Source of the DNA: [Empedobacter] haloabium
GTDB taxonomy: Bacteria; Pseudomonadota; Gammaproteobacteria; Burkholderiales; Burkholderiaceae_D
Assembly: GCA_008011715.2 (NCBI GenBank)
Contig: CP136508.1
Coordinates: forward strand, 3,596,001 to 3,660,000
DNA length: 64,000 bases
Reading direction: 5' to 3'
In this document: one piece after another, positions 19,834 to 30,129 of the stretch
Numbering within the stretch: position 1 is the first letter of the stretch
Layout: each line of letters starts with the position of its first letter
Program-made: the position numbers and the translations under genes
Notes under the pieces: model-generated
The model's input: only the letters and a program-made list of their open reading frames with translations
Database searches by the model: none
Told to the model about the DNA's origin: nothing

Positions 19834-20173
19834 AACACATCTGTCCTCGCGGACAGCTCCAAAGTAACAGGATTGCAGGTGGCAACAACACGTTGCGCTT
19901 GGGTGCCTGCTTTCACTTGTTGATGCAGCGGCAGCGGGGCCACTACATGTTGCAGCTTGAGGCTGCAAATTCTTTTCGCCGGGTGCACTCGGCAGCCGGC
20001 AATTATAACCGATTTTTCCAATTGCAACGCCTTGAAACGCGATGCATGGTTGGAAAGAGGCCTCGGAAAACTCGCACAGCGGGATGCAGTTCGGGCCCGC
20101 CGCGCGGAGTCGTACACATGTACGACGAGCACGGCGGACCCGAAATGCGCCCGCTTTGCGAGTTTGCCGACGC
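19834..20173 (-). other. infC-rpmI intergenic region (340 bases)
   Basis: No protein-coding gene visible. It contains the long inverted repeat described at 20069-20164, then an AT-richer stretch (about 19990-20040) toward rpmI. The mRNA leader of rpmI lies here, so an L20 autoregulatory site or a secondary promoter is plausible. I cannot identify a defined L20-binding structure by eye. Confidence 0.4.
20069..20164. repeat. Long imperfect inverted repeat just after infC
   Basis: Two arms of about 45 bases flank a four-base loop near 20116. The outer part pairs as AACTCGCA / TGCGAGTT, then AGCGGG / CCCGCT, then TTCGGG / CCCGAA, CCGCCG / CGGCGG and TCGTAC / GTACGA, with only short mismatched patches. 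On the transcribed (minus) strand it starts 10 bases past the infC stop and ends in GAGTTTTCC. It could be an attenuator, a messenger-stabilising hairpin, an L20 operator or a mobile palindromic repeat. Confidence 0.75.
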
Positions 20174-20695
20174 CTATTTCTTCTTCTTTGGCGCGATGAC
20201 CATAATCATCTGCCGGCCTTCCATTTTCGGGAACTGCTCGACCTGGCCATGTTCTTCCAGATCAGCCTTCAGACGCTCGAGCATGCGCATGCCGATGTCC
20301 TGGTGGGCCATTTCGCGGCCACGGAAACGCAACGTGATTTTCGTCTTGTCGCCGTCTTCCAGGAACTTGATCAGGTTGCGCAGCTTGATGTTGTAGTCGC
20401 CATCATCGGTACCCGGACGGAATTTGACTTCCTTCACGGAGATGACCTTCTGCTTCAATTTCGCTTCGTGCGCCTTCTTCTGCTCCGAATACTTGAACTT
20501 GCCGTAGTCCATCAGACGACAGACAGGCGGATTCGCCGTCGGGGCGATTTCCACCAGGTCAACGTTCGCTTCTTCCGCCAGGCGGAAGGCTTCGGCCAGG
20601 CTTACGATGCCCAGCGGCTCATTGTTGACACCGGACAGGCGCATTTCCGGTGCCGTGATTTCGCCATTGATGCGATGCGACTTGTCAGTAGCTAT
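20174..20695 (-). CDS. infC: Translation initiation factor IF-3, AUA start
   Basis: IF-3, 173 residues from codon ATA at 20695. It binds the 30S subunit, checks start codon and initiator tRNA, and prevents premature subunit joining. The conserved IF-3 N-terminus [20 protein letters not shown] runs directly from that codon. The first in-frame ATG at 20644 would cut into the N-terminal domain, deleting HRINGEI. AGGA lies 7 bases before the ATA. Next come the N-domain ([18 protein letters not shown]), the linker, and the C-domain ([20 protein letters not shown]). Use of a codon that IF-3 itself discriminates against is the known autoregulation device (AUU in E. coli). It follows thrS by 72 bases. 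Confidence 0.93.
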   Translation of the reverse strand: MATDKSHRINGEITAPEMRLSGVNNEPLGIVSLAEAFRLAEEANVDLVEIAPTANPPVCRLMDYGKFKYSEQKKAHEAKLKQKVISVKEVKFRPGTDDGDYNIKLRNLIKFLEDGDKTKITLRFRGREMAHQDIGMRMLERLKADLEEHGQVEQFPKMEGRQMIMVIAPKKKK

Positions 20696-20708
20696 TGCAG
20701 TTTCCTTT
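20693..20708 (-). promoter_or_regulatory. infC ribosome binding site and AUA start codon
   Basis: On the minus strand AAAGGAAACTGCAATA: AGGA, 7-base spacer, then ATA. No ATG, GTG, TTG or ATT codon lies in frame nearby that would keep the complete IF-3 N-terminus. Confidence 0.85.
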
Positions 20709-20767
20709 AAGAAATATGTTGGAGCGGCCGGTTACGGTGGTGCAGCGGTTGCCCGCTGCACTTCCCG

Positions 20768-22675
20768 TCAGGCTTTGTTGGCGACGTCCTGCTGGAGTCG
20801 CTCGACCAGGGCATCGATCGACATAACGCCGAGATCGACATTGCCCCGCGCACGCACGGCCACGGTATTGGCATCCCGTTCCTTGTCGCCGATCACCAGG
20901 ATATAAGGCAACTTTTGGACGGAATGTTCGCGTATTTTATACGTGATCTTCTCGTTGCGCAAATCAGCCGTGACGCGGAAGCCCTGCTGGCGCAGCTTCG
21001 CGGCCAGCGCCGTCGCGTATTCGGCCTGGCTGTCCGAAATGTTCAGCACGGCAACCTGGACCGGTGCCAGCCACATCGGCAGCGCGCCGGCGTAGTTCTC
21101 GATCAGGATGCCGATGAAGCGCTCCATCGAACCAACGATCGCGCGGTGCAGCATGACGGGCACCTTGCGGGTGTTGTCGTCCGCGACATATTCCGCACCC
21201 AGGCGCTCCGGCATGAAGAAGTCGACCTGCATCGTGCCCACCTGCCATGGGCGGCCCAGCGAGTCCTTCAGGTGGTATTCGATCTTCGGACCGTAGAACG
21301 CGCCCTCGCCCGGCAGTTCCGTCCAGGTCACGCCGCAGGCGCGCAGACCCTGGCGCAGCGCCTCCTCCGCGTCGTTCCAGATCTCGTCGGTACCGATACG
21401 ATTGTCCGGACGCAGCGCCAGCTTGACTTCGATATTGGTGAAGTCGAAGTCCGCGTAGACCTCCATCGCCTGCTGGTGGAACGCCACCACTTCCGGCTCG
21501 ATCTGCTCGTGCGTGCAGAAGATGTGGCCGTCGTCCTGGGTGAAGCCGCGCACGCGCATGATGCCGTGCAGCGCGCCGGACGGCTCGTTGCGGTGGCACT
21601 GACCGAACTCGCCGTAGCGCAGCGGCAGGTCGCGGTACGAGCGCATGGCCGAGTTGAAGATCTGCACGTGGCCCGGGCAGTTCATGGGTTTGAGCGCGTA
21701 GGAACGGTTCTCCGACTCCGTCACGAACATGTTTTCGCGGTAGTTGTCCCAGTGGCCGGTCTTGCCCCACAGGCTGGCGTCCAGGATCTGCGGCGCCTTG
21801 ACTTCCTGGTAGCCGTTGTCCTGGTACTTCTTGCGCATGTATTGCTCGACCTGCTGCCAGATCGTCCAGCCTTTCGGATGCCAGAACACCAGGCCCGGCG
21901 CCTCGTCCTGGAAGTGGAAGAAGTCCAGCTGCTTGCCCAGCTTCCGGTGGTCGCGCTTTTCCGCCTCTTCCAGCATGTGCAGGTACTGCTCCTGCTCTTC
22001 CTTCTTGGCCCAGGCGGTGCCGTAGACACGCTGCAGCATCTCGTTCTTCGAGTCGCCGCGCCAGTAGGCGCCGGCCAGCTTCATCAGCTTGAAGACTTTC
22101 AGCTTGCCGGTCGAGGGCACGTGCGGACCGCGGCACAGGTCGGTGAACTTGCCTTCGCTGTACAGCGACACGTCCTCGCCCGCCGGGATCGAGCTGATGA
22201 TCTCGGCCTTGTATTCTTCACCGATGGACTTGAAGTACGCCACCGCCTCGTCGCGCGGCAGCACCTTGCGGGTGACGGGCTCGTCCTTCTTGACCAGCTC
22301 GGCCATTTTCTTTTCGATCGCCACCAGGTCGTCCGGCGTGAACGGGCGCTTATACGAGAAGTCGTAATAGAAGCCATTTTCGATCGTCGGGCCGATCGTC
22401 ACCTGCGCATCGGGGAACAGCTCCTTGACGGCGTAGGCCAGCAGGTGGGCGGTGGAGTGGCGGATGACGTCCAGGCCTTCCGGATCCTTGTCCGTGACGA
22501 TGGCGACGTCGGCGTCCTGTTCGATCAGGAAGGAAGTATCGACGACCTTGCCGTCGACCTTGCCGGCCAGGGCGGCCTTGGCCAGGCTGTTGCTGATGTT
22601 CGATGCCACCTGGGCGACGGTGACCGGCGCGTCGAACTGGCGCACGGATCCATCGGGAAGTCGGACTGATACCAT
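20768..22675 (-). CDS. thrS: Threonyl-tRNA synthetase
   Basis: ThrRS, 635 residues from ATG 22675 ([20 protein letters not shown]). In order: N-terminal TGS domain (about 1-62), the N2 editing domain that removes Ser ([16 protein letters not shown] with the HxxxH site, about 73-77), the class II catalytic core with zinc ligands ([11 protein letters not shown]ys and downstream His residues), motif 2 ([20 protein letters not shown]) and motif 3 ([20 protein letters not shown]), and the C-terminal anticodon-binding domain. It is the first gene of the translation operon and lies after the tRNA-Val terminator. Confidence 0.97.
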   Translation of the reverse strand: MVSVRLPDGSVRQFDAPVTVAQVASNISNSLAKAALAGKVDGKVVDTSFLIEQDADVAIVTDKDPEGLDVIRHSTAHLLAYAVKELFPDAQVTIGPTIENGFYYDFSYKRPFTPDDLVAIEKKMAELVKKDEPVTRKVLPRDEAVAYFKSIGEEYKAEIISSIPAGEDVSLYSEGKFTDLCRGPHVPSTGKLKVFKLMKLAGAYWRGDSKNEMLQRVYGTAWAKKEEQEQYLHMLEEAEKRDHRKLGKQLDFFHFQDEAPGLVFWHPKGWTIWQQVEQYMRKKYQDNGYQEVKAPQILDASLWGKTGHWDNYRENMFVTESENRSYALKPMNCPGHVQIFNSAMRSYRDLPLRYGEFGQCHRNEPSGALHGIMRVRGFTQDDGHIFCTHEQIEPEVVAFHQQAMEVYADFDFTNIEVKLALRPDNRIGTDEIWNDAEEALRQGLRACGVTWTELPGEGAFYGPKIEYHLKDSLGRPWQVGTMQVDFFMPERLGAEYVADDNTRKVPVMLHRAIVGSMERFIGILIENYAGALPMWLAPVQVAVLNISDSQAEYATALAAKLRQQGFRVTADLRNEKITYKIREHSVQKLPYILVIGDKERDANTVAVRARGNVDLGVMSIDALVERLQQDVANKA

Positions 22676-22753
22676 AGTGATCTCCAATCGGCACGAGGGC
22701 CGCTTAAGCTGCTGCGAAAATAGATGGGGACGAATGTAGGGAAAAGCGGGACG

Positions 22754-22781
22754 AAAAAAAACGCGGACTAGCCGCGTTTTT
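22754..22781 (-). terminator. Intrinsic terminator between tRNA-Val genes and thrS
   Basis: On the minus strand, arms of about 8-9 bases (AAACGCGG / CCGCGTTT) around CTAGT, followed by a run of T residues. It ends the tRNA-Val transcript or acts as an attenuator in the thrS leader. A-runs on both sides mean it could work in both directions. Confidence 0.8.
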
Positions 22782-22930
22782 CTTCAAATTGAAAAAGCCA
22801 AAGAAAGCCGGTCGACTAGCGTCACTCACCAAACCCTGCGGTCGTAGTTCGCGGTGTCATAACCGGTGTGCCTTTCTCGCTCTTACAAGATGAAAGCGCC
22901 GCGCAAGGCTGCACGACGCTTCTGGAATTC

Positions 22931-23007
22931 TGGTGGGCGGTGAGGAATTCGAATCCCCGACCCCTTGGATGTCGACCAAGTATTCTAACCAGCTGAACTA
23001 ACCGCCC
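22931..23007 (-). tRNA. tRNA-Val(GAC), copy nearer thrS
   Basis: 77 bases including an encoded CCA end. The acceptor stem GGGCGGT pairs perfectly with ACCGCCC and the discriminator is A. The anticodon stem CTTGG/CCAAG encloses the loop TCGACAT, giving anticodon GAC. The T arm GGGGA-TTCGAAT-TCCTC is standard. The loop has C at position 33 where U is nearly universal. Identical to the copy at 23103-23179. Confidence 0.93.
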
Positions 23008-23102
23008 GGTGGCCCGGAGCAGTGATACTACGCGACATTCGTCACACAACAGCACTACCCTGGACTTTACTGCCTTACAACCAACTACTGTACTGCTTGT
23101 TC

Positions 23103-23179
23103 TGGTGGGCGGTGAGGAATTCGAATCCCCGACCCCTTGGATGTCGACCAAGTATTCTAACCAGCTGAACTAACCGCCC
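23103..23179 (-). tRNA. tRNA-Val(GAC), upstream copy
   Basis: Second, identical 77-base tRNA with encoded CCA, 95 bases upstream of the first. Tandem arrangement on the minus strand ahead of thrS fits a single processed transcript. Same cloverleaf and same C33 in the anticodon loop. Confidence 0.93.
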
Positions 23180-23421
23180 GATGCCCAGCATTATAGGGAG
23201 GCAACGAGAGAAAAACAAGGGCCAACCTGAAAATGTTGGCACGGACTCATCCAGGGCAGCGCTGCCGGGCGCCATGCTATATTGACTGCCGCCATGCATC
23301 CCGCCCTGTTGCCCCTGGCTTCCTGCCCTGCGCGTGGAAGCGCACTGCCGGGCGGCGGCGGCCATGGCCGAGCTTGGCAACCCATCCGGCGCCTACCGAT
23401 GAACCTCTTGCGCTCCACACC

Positions 23422-24348
23422 ATGAATGCACCCAGCCACCTGCACGCCCACCTGAAGGGCGATGCCAAGTACCGTCACCAGCGCGCCGATCGCAGCCTGT
23501 CGATTCTCGCCTGGGCACTCGGCCTCACCTTGCTGTTCGCCGGCGTCGAGGTGGGTGCCGGCTTCATGTCCAATTCGCTCGCGCTGATCTCCGACGCCGG
23601 CCATATGGTAACGGACGCCGCTTCGCTGGGCCTGGCCCTGTTCGCCCAGCTGATCGCCCGCCAGCCGCCCTCTTCCCGTTATTCGTTCGGCTTCGGTCGC
23701 GCCGAGGCGCTGGCCGCCTTTGTCAACGGCCTGGTGATGCTGCTGGTCGTGGGCTGGATCGTGTTCGAGGCCGTGCACCGGTTTGCCGAACCGCAGCCGG
23801 TGGCCGGCGGCACCGTGTTCGTCGTGGCCGCCATCGGCCTGGCCGTCAACCTCGTCGTGGCCTGGGTGCTGTCGAAGGATCGCGACAGCATGAACACCCG
23901 CGCCGCGCTGGTCCATGTGCTGGGCGACATGCTGGGCTCCGTGGCCGCCCTGGTCGCCGGCGCCGTTATCTGGTACACGGGCTGGATGCAAATTGACCCG
24001 CTGCTGTCGCTGATCGTCTCGCTGCTGCTCCTGAAATCCACCTACGGCATCCTGCGCGAGTCGGGCCATCATTTGATGGAAGGCGTGCCAGCACATATCG
24101 ATTATTTGCAGCTGGGGGCGGACCTGGAGGGGGTGGACGGCGTCGTTTCCGTGCACGACCTGCACGTGTGGGACATGTCGCCGGGCGAACCGGCGCTGAT
24201 CGGCCATGTCGAGGTGACGGACCTGCAGCACTGGCCGCGCGTGCTGAAGGCGATCAGGACGATGCTGCTGGAGCGGCACCGCATCGACCATGTGACCTTG
24301 CAGGCCGAGGTGGCGGGGCGGCAGGGGCGGCCGGCTGGCCACCTCTGA
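23422..24348 (+). CDS. Cation diffusion facilitator (zinc/cobalt exporter type)
   Basis: Inner-membrane H+-coupled metal exporter of the CDF family, 308 residues from ATG 23422. It has a His-rich N-terminus (HLHAHLKGDAKYRH), six predicted helices, and metal-site residues H61/D65 in TM2 (SDAGHMVTDAASL) and H165/D169 in TM5 (LVHVLGDMLGS). A cytoplasmic C-terminal domain ends in a ferredoxin-like fold (VDGVVSVHDLHVWDMSPGEP). The HxxxD pairs in both helices are typical of Zn/Cd/Co-transporting members such as CzcD and ZitB. The gene stands alone, so the metal cannot be fixed by context. Confidence 0.93.
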   Translation: MNAPSHLHAHLKGDAKYRHQRADRSLSILAWALGLTLLFAGVEVGAGFMSNSLALISDAGHMVTDAASLGLALFAQLIARQPPSSRYSFGFGRAEALAAFVNGLVMLLVVGWIVFEAVHRFAEPQPVAGGTVFVVAAIGLAVNLVVAWVLSKDRDSMNTRAALVHVLGDMLGSVAALVAGAVIWYTGWMQIDPLLSLIVSLLLLKSTYGILRESGHHLMEGVPAHIDYLQLGADLEGVDGVVSVHDLHVWDMSPGEPALIGHVEVTDLQHWPRVLKAIRTMLLERHRIDHVTLQAEVAGRQGRPAGHL

Positions 24349-24510
24349 TACCCGCATCCGCTGGCCTTACCGTGCCCATCAAGCCGCGTTGGGATTGAGC
24401 CTGGCCAAACGAGACGAACCTTTGCTGAAGCCAGCATGACGAACGTCCTACGATACAGGTCGAAAGGCCGCTCGGCCGTCACCATTCCAGGCAATATGTC
24501 GATGCAGGCA

Positions 24511-24519
24511 TGTTAAAAT
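24511..24519 (+). promoter_or_regulatory. Extended -10 upstream of the first Rhs locus
   Basis: TGTTAAAAT, an extended -10 box (TG, one base, TAAAAT), 70 bases before the Rhs start. The same feature and its immediate flanks (GCATG-TAAAAT--GCAAC) occur ahead of the second Rhs gene although the rest of the two upstream regions differ. No good -35 is visible. Confidence 0.5.
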
Positions 24520-24588
24520 GGCAACTAGGCCATTAGGCGCATGCGTCCCACGCGCCTGCGCCTGTGGAAGAAAACGAAGAACAGCGTC

Positions 24589-27500
24589 ATGACCGACCCC
24601 ACGTCCAAGCCTGCCCAACGCCCCCCGAAGTCGCCGTCGCCCCACTGAACACGATCGACCAGCAGGACGTCGGCGCGGCTGCAGCCGCCTTCGACAAGTG
24701 GCTGCGCAAGATCAGCCACGATTACGTGACCCTCGAGCGCCTCAGCACCGTGGCAGGCAGCCTGCCCGTGATCGGCAACATCATGGCGGTGATCGACGCT
24801 GTCATGGATGTCGTTGGCATCGTCCAGAAATACATCGCCGATAAAAAAGTCGATTTCCTGGAGTGGGTCAGCCTGGGCATCAACCTGATCGGCGTGATCC
24901 CCCTGCCGGCATCGAGCGCCGCGCGCATGAGCCTGCCCTCCACCTGGCGCGGCAAAAGTTCGCCATGGGCTTCAAGGATGTCGGCGCCACGCTGGTCGAG
25001 GTGCTGGCAGTAAACCTGAACGCGAAGCTGGCCGGCGAGCTCGACACCTTTATCGAGGGTGCGATGGCCAGGCTGTCCGGCATCCTGGATGACTGCGCCA
25101 AGATGGCCGACGGCATTGCCGACGACCTGATCAAGATCCTCAACCGCTGCATCGGCAAGGAGCCGCTGTTCGAGATCGCCTCGCCGGCGGAGGTGGAAGA
25201 CAAGCTGCACGACCACAAGGTGCAAAGCAGCTGGCGCCGCATGCTGGGTGCGCTGGACCGGCACTACAAGAAGGCCGCAAACTATGCCGCAGCCACGGCG
25301 GCGCGCCAACTGCCGGAAAGCGCTGTCGCTGGCGTGACGGTCATCATCACGCACCTGACCAAGTTCAAACCCGCGTTCCGCGCCCAGCTGACCGCGCTGG
25401 CCGACGAGAAGGCGCAGATGAGCATCAAGTGGATCCTGCTGCGCCTGCGCGAAGGCGTGGTCAAGCACAAGAAGCGCCATGCGGTGCTGATGCCATCCGC
25501 CAAGGGTGCGCAACACAAGAAGGACAATCCCGGCCACGAGCTGGAGGTCGTCAACAAGCAACACCCGGCCACGGGCGATGCCAATCAATGCAAGCTGTGC
25601 CCGGCCAAGGCCGCCACTACGCACTCGATCAGCTTTGCCACCGGTGCCGAGACCTTTGCGCACACGGACTTCGTGCTGGATGCGCCACTGCCGATCGAAT
25701 GGAGCCGCACCTACCGCAGCCAGCTGGTCGCCTACGACAGCGGCAACCTGGGCGCGCGCTGGCTGACGCCGTACAGCATCCGCATCGACGTCGTCGGCCA
25801 AGGCAAGCCGACCGGCCTGCTCTACCACGCCGCCGACGGCCGCAGCCACCGCTACCCATGGCTGGCGATCGGCGAAACGCACCACGATCCGGTCGAGCAG
25901 ATCACGCTGACCCGCTTGAACATGACCTTGCTCACGCTCGACTTCGGCAAGCCGTTGCCCGAAGGCGCATCCAGCCCGTGGCGCGAAAGCTATGAGCTGA
26001 CCGACACGGTGCGCGCCAAAGTGACCGAGATAGGCAAGCAGCACTTCCGCCTGATCTCGATTCACGCCAAGGACGGTGCCGCCCTGGGCCTGCGCTACGA
26101 CCACGTGACCAATGGCGAGGCGGTACTGAGCGACATCATCAGCAAGCAAGGCGACACCATCGTCGCCCATGCCGGCACGCAGGTCGACGACAAGGGTCAC
26201 ATCGTCGCACTGTGGGAAATCAAAGACGGCCAACTGGTGCGCCAACTGTCCGCCTACGATTACGACGAACACGGCGACCTGATTTACGCCCAGGAAGAAA
26301 ACGCGGCCGCCTGGCACTACCAGTACGACCGCCACCTCGTCACGCGCTACACCGACCGTACCGGTCGCGGCATGAACCTCGCCTACGACACCAGCATCGA
26401 CAGCGGCGCCAATGCCAAGGCAATCCGCGAATGGGCGGACGACGGCAGCCACGACACCCGGCTTGAGTGGGACAAGAACATCCGCCTGACCTACGTCACC
26501 GACGCGCTGGGCCAGGAAACGCGCTACTACTACGACATCGCAGGCTACACCTACCGCACCATCTACCCGGACGGACTGGAAGAATGGTTCTACCGCGACA
26601 GCGCGAAAAACGTCATCCGCCACATCCACACCGACGGCAACAGCGAGCATTTCCGTTACGACGACCATGGCAACCTGCTCACGCACACACGCGCTGACGG
26701 CACTCAGGTGCACTTCGAATACGATGCCAACCACCGCATCACCGGCATCCTCGATCCCGAAGGCGGCACCTGGAAGCGCGACTACGATGCGCAAGGCCAC
26801 CTGGTCGAGGAAATCGACCCGCTCGGCAACAAGACGCAACATGCGTACGACAAGGCCGGGCGCCCCGTCGAAGTCACTGATGCCAAGGGCGGTGTCAAGA
26901 AGCTCGCCTACACGCCCGACGGCCAGCTTGCCAGCTACACCGACTGTTCCGGCCACAGCACCCAGTGGCAATACGACGAGCGCAAGCGCCTCATCAAAAG
27001 CTTCGACGCCGCCGGCAATATCACCCGCTACCGCTACACGCCAGTCAACGCCGAAACGCTGACCTTGGCGCTCAGCGAAGAAACCGGCAATTACCCAGGC
27101 CAGCTCGAAGCGGTGATCCATCCCGACGGCACCGAGGAGCAGTTGCGCCACGACGCCGAAGGCCGGCTACTGGCGCACATTGATGCCCTGAATCGCACCA
27201 CCGCCTACCGCTACACGGCGGCCGGCCAAATCGCGCAGCGTACCGACGCGCTGGGCCACAGCCTGCGCTACCGCTGGGACGCGCTGGGCCGGTTGTCCGC
27301 GCTGGAAAACGAAAACGGCAGCGTCTACCGCTTCCAGTACGACCCGGTGGGCCGCCTGCTGCAGGAGCAGGGCTTCGATGGCAAGACCACCGACTACCGC
27401 TACCATGAAGGGACCGGCGTGCTGGCGGAAACGGTCGAAGCTGGCGTCGCCACGCGGCTCGAGTTCGATGCCATGGGCCGGCTCATGCAACGCCGCGCAG

Positions 27501-28600
27501 CAGCCCTAGGCCAGCCGGAGCAGATTGAAACTTTCGCCTACTACGCCAGCGGCCAACTGGCCGACGCAAGGAACGAACACGCCCGGCTGCAATGGTTCTA
27601 CGACCCCGCCGGCAACTTGGTACGCGAACACCAGCATTACCACGGCCCATTCCACCCCGACAAGCGCACGGCGGTCTGGCACCACCGCTACGACGAGCTG
27701 AACCAGCGTATCGGGACGACCCGCCCGGACGGCCAGCGCATCGACTGGCTGACCTACGGCGCCGGCCACGTGCACGGACTGCTGCTCGACGGGCAAGAAG
27801 TCGTGTCGTTCGAGCGCGACGCGCTGTACCAGGAAACCGCCCGTATCCAGGCCAACGGCTTGCTGCAAACGATGAAGTACGACCCGGCCGGCCGGCTGAT
27901 CGAACAGCAGCTGGGCCGGAAGAACATGGAGTTCCGCCCTGACCCATATCGTCCCGATGCGCAAGTCGGCATGCAGGCGGCCATCCAGCGGAGCTACCGC
28001 TACGACCGCTCCGGCCAACTGACGAGTATCGATGACACCCGGCGCGGGCATATCGAATACCGCTACGATCCGATCGGCCGGCTACTCGCAGCAAACAGCG
28101 CGATGGGCCATGAAACCTTTGCGTTCGACCCGGCTGGCAATATCCAGGTGCCCAACACTGGGCAGCAGCACCAGAGCATTGCCACTCGCGTCCCACTGCC
28201 AAAAGTGCTGGACAACCTACTCAAGGAATACGCCGGCACCAGCTAGCGATACGATGGACGCGGTAACCTCATCGAGCGCATTCAAAATGGCCAGCGGGAT
28301 ACATTCGAATGGGATGCGTTCAGCCGGATGACGCGCGCGAACACCCGATATGGTGTCACGACCTTCGCCTACGACCCGCTGGGGCGGCGCATCGCCAAGC
28401 ACAGCCAGGCAAGCGACAGCACTACCCTACGAAACACGACTCGGACCATGTACGGCTGGGATGGCGACACGCTGGCCTTGGAAAGCAGCGTGCACCACGG
28501 CCACACACCCACCGAACGAACCGTGCACTATGCGTACGAGCGCAACAGCTTCGTGCCGCTGCTGCAGGCGACGCGACGCCAGGCGCTGCAACTGGCGCGC
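24589..28600 (+). repeat. Long direct repeat, Rhs core copy 1
   Basis: About 4 kb that aligns with 58007-62040 on the same strand with high nucleotide identity by eye. Similarity falls off from about 28600 onwards, before the toxin tip. The two copies lie about 33 kb apart in direct orientation. Confidence 0.85.
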
Positions 28601-29401
28601 GCCACCGATGTGAAGGCACTGATGGCGCGCAATGCCGGAAAATACGACATTGCACTTGATCCGCTATGGAACGGTGAGTATGACCAGGAAGCCGAGCCAT
28701 TTGGCAAGGATGAGATCTGCTTCTATCAATGCGATCAGTTAGGTACACCGCAGGAACTTACGAACCATGAAGGCAGAGTCGCGTGGTCGGCGCAGTATCT
28801 AGCGTGGGGGCCGGCAAAGGAAGCAACCAGCGACGCCGCACGCAAGTCCGGGATGCGAAATCCGATACGTTTTCAGGGTCAATATGAGGATGTAGAGACG
28901 GGACTTCGCTACAGCAGGTATCGATACTACGATCCTGACAGCGCAAGATTTCTCACGCAAGATCCGTTGGGATTACGCGGAGGGGAAAACCTGTACTCAT
29001 ACGTGCCGAATCCAACCGCTTGGGTAGATCCACTTGGGCTTACCGCAGGAAAAGGGGGCGGCCCGGGTCGCAAACCTAGAACAGGCAAGCCAAACATTGA
29101 TCAGCGGTGTAATGATGGTTGTCGCAAATGGGAGCTAAACAGATACGACAAAATATGTGAAGGACATATTCCGGGTGTCGGCCACGCAAAATATTTCCGA
29201 GACCCAAAAGATGGGGTTTGGTATTCAGTTGACCAGACAGGGCACGGAGGTAGTGCATTCAAGCAATTTGAACAAAAAGGCTATGCGCTTCATCATACGT
29301 TTGACTTGGATGACTTCGGTGACCGAATGGGAAAACATAAAGGCGAGGCCGGGAAAACGGTCGACTTGAAATCACTAAAATGTAAGGATTCGAAACCGTG
29401 A
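24589..29401 (+). pseudogene. Rhs-family polymorphic toxin, degraded copy
   Basis: Close paralogue of the intact Rhs gene at 58007, but broken three times. A C-run at 24621-24626 is one base short, so the frame from ATG 24589 ends at MTDPTSKPAQRPPKSPSPH. A 7-base deletion lies near 24934-24941. A TAC codon has become TAG at 28244-28246. The remaining frames still encode the N-terminal hydrophobic region, the SFATGAETFAHTDFVLDAPL domain, many YD repeats, and the core end (RFQGQYEDVETGLRYSRYRY, DPLGL). After DPLGL comes a distinct tip of about 119 residues, Cys- and His-bearing, with WYSVDQTGHGGSAFKQFEQK, resembling HGGS-containing polymorphic-toxin domains. The tip's AT-rich composition contrasts with the core. 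An open frame of 357 codons (28328-29401) follows the amber codon. Confidence 0.88.
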
Positions 29402-29820
29402 TTAGCTCTACAGAGGAATTTATCAAGTTATGCTCCAGCCAAGATGCGGAAGCCATTAATAGAACAATGTCAGACAATGCGACAATAGAAACGTGGACCC
29501 AGATTATTGATACATATCCTGGAAGGCGAATCGACGTAGCGCAAAATCGAACTATCCCAGACGAGATCATGCGGATTCTCGCTTCTTGTGACGATCCTAT
29601 TGTCCGTTCGTTGATTGCACAAAAGCGGCGCCTGACACTAGACCTGTTTCCGCTATTGGCAAGAGACCCAGACGAGACCGTAAGAAGAGCTATTGCCGCC
29701 AATCAAAAAACCCCTCTCGATCTTTTAAGGGCCCTAACTGAGGATTCTATCGAAAGCGTAGCCTCGGTCGCTGCTTATAACTTCCGAGAACGGTCAAAGA
29801 ACGCTAAACATCCAAAATAA
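29398..29820 (+). CDS. Probable immunity protein of the first Rhs toxin
   Basis: Hypothetical protein of 140 residues directly after the Rhs tip; the GTG start at 29398 overlaps the Rhs stop as GTGA. The second half reads as HEAT/leucine-rich-variant type helical repeats (DDPIVRSLIAQKRRLTLDLF, DPDETVRRAIAANQKTPLDL). No signal peptide or membrane helix, so a cytoplasmic toxin is expected. Its base composition is AT-richer than the window average, like the toxin tip. The immunity role is inferred from position and coupling only. Confidence 0.7.
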   Translation: MISSTEEFIKLCSSQDAEAINRTMSDNATIETWTQIIDTYPGRRIDVAQNRTIPDEIMRILASCDDPIVRSLIAQKRRLTLDLFPLLARDPDETVRRAIAANQKTPLDLLRALTEDSIESVASVAAYNFRERSKNAKHPK

Positions 29821-30129
29821 TGCACACTTAATCGCTGGTGGCCTTGGTGCTCGCTCACTCCTTGCGTTGCCGCAAAACGCATGGAACAGTCGGCGTCGGT
29901 CTGTACGTACGGGCTATCCGGAGGCCTAGTCGGAAAGTCCTGCTCAGGCCTCAATATGATGAGCCCTGCGGCGCTGCCGAGTGATATGACCTCTAAGCGT
30001 TGAATTACTCATCTATCGACATGTGCGAGGCGTTCGATCACTAGCTTAGGAGGCTCGGTCATTGCCCTACTGACAGCCGACTCACTCCTCACCCATCCGT
30101 TCGCCGCCAGGAGAGCCTGCTGGAGGCCC
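29821..30129. other. 309-base gap after the first Rhs module
   Basis: Nothing I can call a gene. It lies between the convergent immunity gene and the patatin-like gene and mixes AT-rich and GC-rich patches, consistent with decayed sequence at the edge of the Rhs module. Confidence 0.4.

Noticed and set aside
22931..23179. Direct repeat of 77 bases as a mobile element
   Set aside because: The repeats are complete tRNA-Val genes.
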